Source: an uncultured Bacilli bacterium
GTDB lineage: Bacteria; Bacillota_I; Bacilli_A; RF39; UBA660
Assembly: GCA_947630935.1 (NCBI GenBank)
Contig: CANRJL010000049.1
Location: 1 to 7,648 of the forward strand
Direction: 5' to 3'
DNA: 7,648 bases
Shown here: positions 1 through 7,648 of the stretch, in pieces
Layout: every line of letters begins with the position of its first letter
How positions within the stretch are numbered: the first letter of the stretch is position 1
Translations under genes and position numbers: made by a program
The notes under the pieces: model-generated
What the model was told of the DNA's origin: nothing
Database searches by the model: none
What the model saw: only the letters and a program-made list of their open reading frames with translations

Positions 1-4
1 GTTG

Positions 5-33
5 TTTACGTCTATTTTTTTTTGCAATAAAAA
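5..33 (+). promoter_or_regulatory. Possible weak sigma-A-type promoter for the secreted-protein gene
   Basis: TTTACG at 5-10 matches the TTGACA -35 consensus at four of six positions. TAAAAA lies 17 bp downstream at 28-33 and matches the TATAAT -10 at four of six. Transcription would then begin near position 40, at the base of the hairpin at 39-56. A T9 run (15-23) sits inside the spacer and could instead be the tail of a terminator of a gene upstream of the window. In DNA this AT-rich such partial matches arise easily by chance, so this is only a candidate. Confidence 0.25.
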
Positions 34-38
34 GAAGC

Positions 39-56
39 GATGAATTTTACTTCATC
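39..56 (+). other. Small perfect inverted repeat / 5' leader hairpin
   Basis: GATGAA (39-44) and TTCATC (51-56) are perfect reverse complements separated by the 6-nt loop TTTTAC. On the + strand no T tract follows, so it is not a typical intrinsic terminator for that strand. On the - strand the stem would be followed by a moderately T-rich stretch. If the promoter guess at 5-33 is right, the hairpin lies at the very 5' end of the mRNA, where it could protect the transcript from decay. Role inferred; structure seen directly. Confidence 0.45.
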
Positions 57-77
57 ACCCCTTAATGTTTAAGAACC

Positions 78-84
78 GAGAAGG
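78..84 (+). promoter_or_regulatory. Ribosome binding site that bears on the start of the secreted-protein gene
   Basis: GAGAAGG at 78-84 is a fair Shine-Dalgarno sequence. It lies only 3 nt before the first ATG (88) but 9 nt before the second in-frame ATG (94), a more usual spacing. The true start is therefore possibly Met3, which shortens the protein by two residues without touching the signal peptide core. Confidence 0.6.
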
Positions 85-87
85 TAT

Positions 88-726
88 ATGAAAATGCAAA
101 AGAAGAGTACTGTATTATTAACGGTTATTACGACAATGACTTTATTAGTTGTAACTTTACAATCTACATTTGCTTATTTTGCAGCAACGGTTAGTACAAC
201 AGGAACAGCGGCTTCAACAATTTCGACAGCAAATGTTGCTAGTGCTACTATGGCATTAGGTGATGCTATAACTGGTTCAGGGGTTAACCCTGGTTGGAAA
301 GGGTTAAAGACTTTAACTTTAACGGGTTCTGGTGGTGGAACGTCTATTAAAACACGTTTAACTTTGACACCAAGTGTTGCTAATTTTGGTTCACACATTA
401 AATATTCTGTTTATAAAGTAGCTACTGCTGATATTACTACTAAAGCTGTTACTTGTACAGCATCAAAGCCAACTACTGCTGTTTCTGGTTCATCAATTCA
501 GTATACCGATGCAATGACTTGTGATACTTCAAAAGCCGGTGAAGCTGTTAAGACTGGTACTTTTAGTGGGACGACTCCTGTTACCGTTGATATTACTGTA
601 ACTAATTCTACAAAAGATACTTATTATGTTCTTGTTGAATATGTTAATGATTCAACAGCAAGTCAAAATGGTGAGATGGGTAAGAGTTTTTCAGTAACTT
701 TAAGTTATTCACCATTAGCTTCTTAA
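88..726 (+). CDS. Secreted Thr/Ser-rich protein with SipW-dependent (TasA/camelysin-like) signal peptide
   Basis: The 212-residue product has a basic N terminus (KMQKK), a hydrophobic core at about 7-25, and the sequence STFAYF at 26-31. This resembles the TFAYFSD-type end of signal peptides cleaved by the ER-type signal peptidase SipW in TasA and camelysin. The rest looks like an all-beta extracellular domain rich in Thr, Ser, Gly and Val. A TLTLTGSGGG segment (75-84) and a C-terminal YYVLVEY...GKSFSVTLSY stretch (179-207) recall the ends of the TasA/CalY beta-sandwich. Cys123 and Cys145 could form a disulfide. There is no LPXTG anchor, lipobox or second membrane segment, so the protein is either released or assembled into fibres. 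No sipW gene is visible nearby. The gene has its own leader and terminator and so is probably monocistronic. Parts have more G+C than the neighbours (28 of 60 bases at 181-240). Family placement rests on motif resemblance; the precise function is unknown. Start may be Met3 at position 94. Confidence 0.6.
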   Translation: MKMQKKSTVLLTVITTMTLLVVTLQSTFAYFAATVSTTGTAASTISTANVASATMALGDAITGSGVNPGWKGLKTLTLTGSGGGTSIKTRLTLTPSVANFGSHIKYSVYKVATADITTKAVTCTASKPTTAVSGSSIQYTDAMTCDTSKAGEAVKTGTFSGTTPVTVDITVTNSTKDTYYVLVEYVNDSTASQNGEMGKSFSVTLSYSPLAS

Positions 727-749
727 AAATGACATAAGTCATTTTTTTT
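725..749 (+). terminator. Rho-independent terminator after the secreted-protein gene
   Basis: A nine-base-pair stem pairs 725-733 (AAAAATGAC) with 738-746 (GTCATTTTT) around the tetraloop ATAA, and a T8 run covers 742-749. The stem begins inside the TAA stop codon (724-726). Only two of the pairs are G-C, but this is ordinary for such an AT-rich genome. It separates the secreted-protein gene from gpmI. The A-run on its left side means it could also act weakly on the opposite strand. Confidence 0.85.
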
Positions 750-756
750 ATGGCTA

Positions 757-785
757 TTTACAAAAAATTGGTTATTTGATAAACT
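757..785 (+). promoter_or_regulatory. Candidate promoter for gpmI
   Basis: TTTACA at 757-762 differs from the -35 consensus TTGACA at one position. With a 17-bp spacer the -10 would be TAAACT at 780-785, a four-of-six match; the overlapping GATAAA (778-783) is an alternative. The site lies directly after the terminator at 725-749, where a new promoter is needed for gpmI. The -35 is good and the -10 is weak. Confidence 0.4.
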
Positions 786-791
786 TATTTT

Positions 792-797
792 AGGTGA
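792..797 (+). promoter_or_regulatory. Ribosome binding site of gpmI
   Basis: AGGTGA ends 7 nt before the ATG at 805. This spacing is near optimal and supports that start, which also places the conserved DGFG motif at residues 10-13, where the family normally has it. Confidence 0.7.
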
Positions 798-804
798 AGA
801 CTAA

Positions 805-2307
805 ATGAAAAAAATATTGACTATTATATTTGATGGGTTTGGGTGTCGTGAAAATTCTTTAGGAAATGCAGTTATGCAGGCTAATCCTGTTAATTTTTTG
901 AATTTGTGGGAAAATTATCCTCATACTCTTTTGAAAGCTAGTGAAGAAGCAGTTGGGCTTTTACCGGGGCAATTTGGTAACAGTGAAGTTGGTCATTTAA
1001 CTATTGGAGCAGGTCGTAAGTTAAAACAAAGTATTGAACAAGTACAAGATTTTTTGGCATCTGATTTATTAAATAATGAAGCTATGGCAAGATTAATAAC
1101 TACTTTAAAAGATAATACAAAGACAATTCACATTATGGGGTTATTTAGTGATGGTAAGGTTCATTCTGATATCGAGCATTTTTTTAAAGTTTATGATTTT
1201 TTAGTCCAACAAGGAATTACAAATATTGTTTTTCATTTAATTAGTGATGGTAGAGATACTAAAGTGCAAGAATTTTATTCTTTTTATACTAGGTTAGAAG
1301 AAAAGTTAAAGGAAACTATGGTTGGCAAAATTGCTAGTATTTGTGGCCGCTATTATGCCATGGACCGGGATAAAAAGTGGGAACGTACTGAAAGGTATTA
1401 TAGGCTTGTAACAAGAGGAGTTGGAATGGCTGGAAGCAGTGTTGCTTTTTTGCTTAAACGTTGTTATGAACAAGGTATTACGGATGAATATTTGCCACCG
1501 ATGAAGTTAAAAGATTTTACGCCAATTAAAGATGGTGATGTTTTGTTATGGATGAATTATCGAACAGACCGAGCTAAGCAAATATTAAGTCCTTTTTGTG
1601 TAAAAGGGTTTAGTGATTTTGCTACTTTGGAACAACAAGTTGCTGTTTATTCTTTTTTTCCAATTGATACGAAGATTAAAACTAATTCTTTTTTGGAATA
1701 TCCTGTTGTTGCAAATTGTTTAGGCGTTTATTTATCGAAATTAGGGTTAACGCAGGCTCGTATTGCGGAGACTGAAAAGTATGCTCATGTTACTTATTTT
1801 TTTGATGGGGAAAGTAATGCTAGTTTAGAAGGTTGTCAGAAGTTTTTAATTCCTAGTCCGAAAGTGGCAACTTATGATTTGAAGCCAGAAATGAGCGCGA
1901 TTGAAGTAACTAAGAAAGTTGTTCTTTGTATGGAAAAAGATTATGATTTTATTTTGGTAAATTTTGCTAACCCTGATATGGTTGGGCATACTGGTAATTT
2001 AGAAGCTACTAAGAAAGCTATTACGACGGTTGATTTATGTTTAAAGTTATTAAAAGAAAAGGCTGATGAGAATTTTTATACTTTAATTTTAACAGCTGAC
2101 CATGGTAATAGTGACCAAATGTTAGATGAAGTTGGGAATATGGTTACTACTCATACAATAAGTGATGTTCCTTTTATTTTAGCTGATTCTAAAATTAAAT
2201 TAAAAGAAACTGGTACTTTGGCTAATATTGCACCGACTATTTTAGAATATATGGATATTGCTATTCCGAAAGAAATGGAACAAAGTGGTAGTTTAATTGT
2301 TAAATAA
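805..2307 (+). CDS. gpmI: 2,3-bisphosphoglycerate-independent phosphoglycerate mutase
   Basis: This cytosolic enzyme interconverts 3-phosphoglycerate and 2-phosphoglycerate in glycolysis and gluconeogenesis, using two metal ions (usually Mn2+) and a phosphoserine intermediate. At 500 residues it is close to the usual length of about 510. The metal ligands and nucleophile of the family can all be located: Asp10 in DGFG, Ser60 in GNSEVGH (58-64), Asp391 and His395 in NPDMVGH, Asp432 and His433 in TADHGN, and His450. Substrate-binding elements are also present: His120, SDGRDT (147-152), GRYYAMDRDKKWER (181-194), NYRTDRA (251-257) and AETEKY (321-326). The alkaline-phosphatase-like domain is split around the inserted phosphotransferase domain, as is normal. 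A terminator lies upstream and no glycolytic neighbour is seen, so it appears to be expressed on its own, perhaps reading through into pcrA because no clear terminator follows. The family assignment is firm. Confidence 0.97.
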   Translation: MKKILTIIFDGFGCRENSLGNAVMQANPVNFLNLWENYPHTLLKASEEAVGLLPGQFGNSEVGHLTIGAGRKLKQSIEQVQDFLASDLLNNEAMARLITTLKDNTKTIHIMGLFSDGKVHSDIEHFFKVYDFLVQQGITNIVFHLISDGRDTKVQEFYSFYTRLEEKLKETMVGKIASICGRYYAMDRDKKWERTERYYRLVTRGVGMAGSSVAFLLKRCYEQGITDEYLPPMKLKDFTPIKDGDVLLWMNYRTDRAKQILSPFCVKGFSDFATLEQQVAVYSFFPIDTKIKTNSFLEYPVVANCLGVYLSKLGLTQARIAETEKYAHVTYFFDGESNASLEGCQKFLIPSPKVATYDLKPEMSAIEVTKKVVLCMEKDYDFILVNFANPDMVGHTGNLEATKKAITTVDLCLKLLKEKADENFYTLILTADHGNSDQMLDEVGNMVTTHTISDVPFILADSKIKLKETGTLANIAPTILEYMDIAIPKEMEQSGSLIVK

Positions 2308-2338
2308 ATTTTTAAATAAAGTTATGATGATTTTTGGG

Positions 2339-2355
2339 CTAAAATTTAGTACAAT
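2339..2355 (+). promoter_or_regulatory. Candidate promoter -10 with adjoining palindrome upstream of pcrA
   Basis: TACAAT at 2350-2355 matches the -10 consensus at five of six positions. A second candidate, TATAAG, lies at 2359-2364. Neither has a convincing -35 at 16-18 bp. Immediately upstream of the first, CTAAAATTTAG (2339-2349) is an 11-bp palindrome centred on one A. The 2308-2379 gap otherwise holds no clear hairpin terminator. The pcrA start lacks a strong Shine-Dalgarno sequence: the nearest purine run, AGAAAG, ends about a dozen bases before the ATG. Confidence 0.35.
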
Positions 2356-2379
2356 AAATATAAGAAAGTTGGGTTATAC

Positions 2380-4464
2380 ATGATAAATTTAGAAGAACTG
2401 AATGATAAGCAAAGAGAAGCAGTAGCTCATAAAGATGGACCTTGTTTGGTAATTGCTGGGGCAGGTTCGGGGAAAACAAAAGTTTTAACGACAAGAATTG
2501 CCTCTTTAATTACAAGTGGTGTTTCTGATTATCAAATTTTAGCTATTACCTTTACTAATAAGGCTGCTAAGGAAATGCGGGAACGTTTGGCCCAAATTGT
2601 TCCTAATAATGAAGTTTTTTTAGGAACTTTTCATTCTTTAGGTTTAAGAATAATAAGAGAAAATGCTTTGAAATTGGGAATGGACCGAAATTTTACTATT
2701 TTAGATAGTGATGATGTAATAAGTTTAATTAAGAAAATTTTAAAAGAAAAAGGTTATGATAGTAAGGAAATATCACCTTCTTATATTCGAAATCGGATAA
2801 GTTTTATTAAAAATGAAATGTTAAGTGAAGAGGAAATTATTAAGTTTTTTAATACTGATATTGAAAAAATTGCTTTTGAGGTTTATTTAGAGTATCAAAA
2901 GAAGTTAAGAAAGAATAATTCAATTGATTTTGATGATTTACTGTTATTACCTGTTTCTTTGTTTAAAAAAGATTTAGAGGTTTTAAGACATTATCAGGAT
3001 AAATATCGTTATATTTTGATTGATGAATATCAGGATACAAATCAAGTGCAATATAAATTTGTGAAGTTGTTAGCTAGTAAGTATCAAAATTTATTTGTAG
3101 TTGGTGACCCAGACCAATCTATATATATGTTTAGAGGGGCTAATTATAAGAATATTTTGAATTTTGAAAAAGATTATCCTAGTGCTAAGGTTATTGCGTT
3201 AGAGGATAATTATCGTAGTACTAAAATGATTTTGGATGCGGCTAATTCAGTAATTAAAAATAATAAAGATAGAAAAGAAAAGAATTTGAAAAGCCATTGT
3301 GGAGATGGAGTTAAGATTAAGTATTTGCAAGGATATGATGAACGGCATGAAATTAAGTTAGTTTTAGATGAGATTAAGAAGTTATTAGATGAAGGTTTTA
3401 AGAAAAAGGAAATTGCTGTTTTTTATCGAACTAATGCTCAAGCTAGAGTTGCTGAAGAACAGTTCTTGAAAGCTAATATGCCTTATAAAGTAATAGGAAG
3501 TTTTTATTTTTATAGTCGGAAGGAAATTAAAGATTTAATTTGTTATATGCGTTTAATTTTGAACCCTCATGATGATATTTCTTTACGTCGAGTTATTAAT
3601 AGTCCTAAAAGGGGAATTGGGCTTGCAACTATTAATAAGTTAGAAGCAATAGCAAATGATCAAAAAATTAGTATGTTTGAGGCAATTACATCAGGAAAAG
3701 AATTAAAATTTAAGGAAATTATTCAGGAGTTAATTGGGGATAGTGATTCGTTAAGTTTAACAGAATTAGTAGATGATATTTTGGTTAAAACTGGAATGAA
3801 AGATGAATTAGATACTAATCAATTAGAAGATGAATTACGGTTAGATAATTTAATGGAATTTCGGAGTATTACAGCTAGCTTTGAAGAGCAAACTGGTTTA
3901 GTCAATTTACAAGATTTTTTAGAAGAAATAAGTTTAGTTTCTGATATTTCAATGCATAAAGAAGATGAAGATGTTGTTACCTTAATGACTATGCATAGTG
4001 CTAAAGGTTTAGAGTTTGATGTGGTTTTTTTAATAGGTATGGAAGAGGGAATTTTTCCTAATCAAAATGCTTTTTTAGAACAAGATGGTGTAGATGAAGA
4101 ACGACGATTGTGTTATGTTGGAATTACAAGAGCTAAAAAACGTTTATATTTATTAAATGCTAAACGAAGAATGCTTTATGGAAGAGAATCAGTTAATTTA
4201 CCAAGTCGTTTTTTAAATGAAATAGATGAAAGTTTATTAGAAATTGAGTCTAGTAATATTAATAATAAAGATAAGATTGTGGTAAATGATATGTATTTAA
4301 ATGCAGAAGTAGATTATCAAGTTGGTGATGTAGTAATGCATACTGTTTATGGGAAAGGGGTTGTTGTTGGAGTAGATAAGTCAATTGTAACGATTGCTTT
4401 TCATAAAAAATATGGAATTAGAAAACTTATGAAAAATCATAAAAGTTTAAAGAAAATAAATTAA
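2380..4464 (+). CDS. pcrA: ATP-dependent 3'-5' DNA helicase PcrA (UvrD/Rep family)
   Basis: PcrA is a superfamily 1A helicase that unwinds DNA in repair and rolling-circle replication, strips RecA, and contacts RNA polymerase. In order the protein shows a Q motif (LNDKQREAV, 7-15), Walker A GAGSGKT (27-33), motif Ia TFTNKAAKEMRERL (57-70), motif Ib GTFHSLGLR (82-90), Walker B DEYQDT (215-220), motif III GDPDQSIYMFRGA (242-254), motif IV DNYRS (276-280), FYSRKEIKDL (377-386), motif V TMHSAKGLEFD (537-547) and motif VI RRLCYVGITRAKKRLY (575-590). A Tudor-like C-terminal domain (about 644-694, starting YQVGDVV) corresponds to the RNA polymerase-interacting tail. At 694 residues it is slightly shorter than typical PcrA. 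It contains no tryptophan, and motif III has Met-Phe where Bacillus PcrA has Arg-Trp. It heads a tight gene cluster with ligA two genes downstream. PcrA rather than UvrD or Rep is inferred from the Gram-positive context and the ligA linkage. Confidence 0.95.
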   Translation: MINLEELNDKQREAVAHKDGPCLVIAGAGSGKTKVLTTRIASLITSGVSDYQILAITFTNKAAKEMRERLAQIVPNNEVFLGTFHSLGLRIIRENALKLGMDRNFTILDSDDVISLIKKILKEKGYDSKEISPSYIRNRISFIKNEMLSEEEIIKFFNTDIEKIAFEVYLEYQKKLRKNNSIDFDDLLLLPVSLFKKDLEVLRHYQDKYRYILIDEYQDTNQVQYKFVKLLASKYQNLFVVGDPDQSIYMFRGANYKNILNFEKDYPSAKVIALEDNYRSTKMILDAANSVIKNNKDRKEKNLKSHCGDGVKIKYLQGYDERHEIKLVLDEIKKLLDEGFKKKEIAVFYRTNAQARVAEEQFLKANMPYKVIGSFYFYSRKEIKDLICYMRLILNPHDDISLRRVINSPKRGIGLATINKLEAIANDQKISMFEAITSGKELKFKEIIQELIGDSDSLSLTELVDDILVKTGMKDELDTNQLEDELRLDNLMEFRSITASFEEQTGLVNLQDFLEEISLVSDISMHKEDEDVVTLMTMHSAKGLEFDVVFLIGMEEGIFPNQNAFLEQDGVDEERRLCYVGITRAKKRLYLLNAKRRMLYGRESVNLPSRFLNEIDESLLEIESSNINNKDKIVVNDMYLNAEVDYQVGDVVMHTVYGKGVVVGVDKSIVTIAFHKKYGIRKLMKNHKSLKKIN

Positions 4465-4469
4465 AGGAG
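4463..4469 (+). promoter_or_regulatory. Ribosome binding site of the nucleotidyltransferase gene, overlapping the pcrA stop
   Basis: AAAGGAG at 4463-4469 is a strong Shine-Dalgarno sequence that shares two bases with the pcrA stop codon. It ends 11 nt before the ATG at 4481, a somewhat long spacing. The overlap suggests that translation of the two genes is coupled. Confidence 0.65.
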
Positions 4470-4480
4470 TAGAAATTAGG

Positions 4481-7415
<2,935 letters not shown>

Positions 7416-7429
7416 GAAAACTTTTGGAT

Positions 7430-7435
7430 GGAGGT
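7430..7435 (+). promoter_or_regulatory. Strong ribosome binding site of thyA
   Basis: GGAGGT at 7430-7435 ends 5 nt before the ATG at 7441. It is the closest match to the Shine-Dalgarno consensus in the window and fixes the start. No terminator or promoter separates it from ligA, which ends 25 nt upstream of the ATG. Confidence 0.85.
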
Positions 7436-7440
7436 TAATT

Positions 7441-7648
7441 ATGACAAAAGGTGATAAATATACTAAAGAAATTTTGCAAAGAATTTTAGATGAAGGATGT
7501 TTGGATGCAAACCCAAGACCTCACTATGCTGATGGGACACCAGCTCATACTTTAAGTGTTAATCATGGTATGTGTACATATGATTTAACAAAAAATGAAT
7601 CACCACTTATTACGCTTAGACCAATTGCTATTAAGAAAAGTATTGGAG
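7441..7648 (+). CDS. thyA: Thymidylate synthase, N-terminal part (runs off the window)
   Basis: Sixty-nine codons are visible before the window ends, so the gene is incomplete only because of the window edge. The product begins MTKGDKYTKEILQRILDEG. It continues with RPHYADGTPAHT (26-37), whose Arg and DGT match the phosphate-binding loop near the N terminus of ThyA, then YDLTKNESPLITLRP (47-61) and IKKSIG at the edge. This pattern is the long-loop Firmicute form seen in streptococci and clostridia, not the short RTGTGT form of Escherichia coli. ThyA converts dUMP and 5,10-methylenetetrahydrofolate to dTMP and dihydrofolate. The catalytic cysteine lies beyond the window and cannot be checked. 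It follows ligA at 25 nt and probably shares its transcript; a dihydrofolate reductase gene often follows thyA in Firmicutes, but that region is not shown. Confidence 0.88.
   Translation, partial: MTKGDKYTKEILQRILDEGCLDANPRPHYADGTPAHTLSVNHGMCTYDLTKNESPLITLRPIAIKKSIG

Noticed and set aside
39..56. Intrinsic terminator on the + strand at the leader hairpin
   Set aside because: The stem is followed by ACCCCTTAATG, not a T tract, so it lacks the terminator signature in that direction.
174..398. 74-codon open reading frame on the - strand inside the secreted-protein gene
   Set aside because: It lies wholly within a well-supported + strand gene, its product is low-complexity Val/Pro/Ala sequence that mirrors the Thr/Ala codons opposite, and it resembles no family I recognise.
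1797..1803. Homopolymeric T runs (here T7 in gpmI, others in pcrA and the nucleotidyltransferase) as phase-variation switches
   Set aside because: Runs of seven are expected in sequence this AT-rich, the genes are housekeeping, and all reading frames are intact.
2308..2379. Terminator between gpmI and pcrA
   Set aside because: The region is AT-rich with T runs, but I found no stem longer than about five pairs with a usable loop followed by a T tract.

Overview
The window is a compact, AT-rich stretch of bacterial chromosome with every gene on the + strand. Short intergenic gaps, TTA/TTG-dominated leucine codons, AGGAG-type ribosome binding sites, and close matches to Gram-positive forms of PcrA, LigA and ThyA point to a low-GC Firmicute (Bacilli, Erysipelotrichia or a Mollicutes-adjacent gut lineage). 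I cannot assign a genus. The genetic code looks standard. All visible Trp codons are TGG and CGG is used for Arg, so UGA is not read as Trp and CGG is not unassigned, as happens in some Mollicutes. None of the five stop codons seen is TGA.

Layout: (1) 1-87 is a leader with a possible promoter and a small perfect hairpin. (2) 88-726 encodes a secreted Thr/Ser-rich protein whose N terminus resembles the SipW-dependent TasA/camelysin type; its stop codon is built into a Rho-independent terminator (725-749). (3) 805-2307 encodes the glycolytic enzyme 2,3-bisphosphoglycerate-independent phosphoglycerate mutase (gpmI). (4) After a 72-nt gap with a candidate promoter, 2380-7648 looks like one operon: pcrA (DNA helicase), a nucleotidyltransferase of unknown substrate, ligA (NAD+-dependent DNA ligase), and the 5' end of a Firmicute-type thymidylate synthase gene (thyA) that runs off the window. 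Gaps in this operon are 10-25 nt and show no terminators.

How the genes fit together: pcrA, ligA and thyA form a DNA replication, repair and precursor-supply group. The pcrA-ligA pairing is a known Firmicute arrangement, but the nucleotidyltransferase between the two is unusual. gpmI is a stand-alone glycolysis gene here, and the first gene is an unrelated surface or secreted protein with visibly higher G+C in parts.

I found no mobile element, CRISPR array, tRNA, rRNA or defence system, and no gap longer than 300 bases. Most of the window is housekeeping. The points that merit a second look are the secreted protein with its structured leader, the uncharacterised nucleotidyltransferase inside the pcrA-ligA operon, and the tryptophan-free PcrA.
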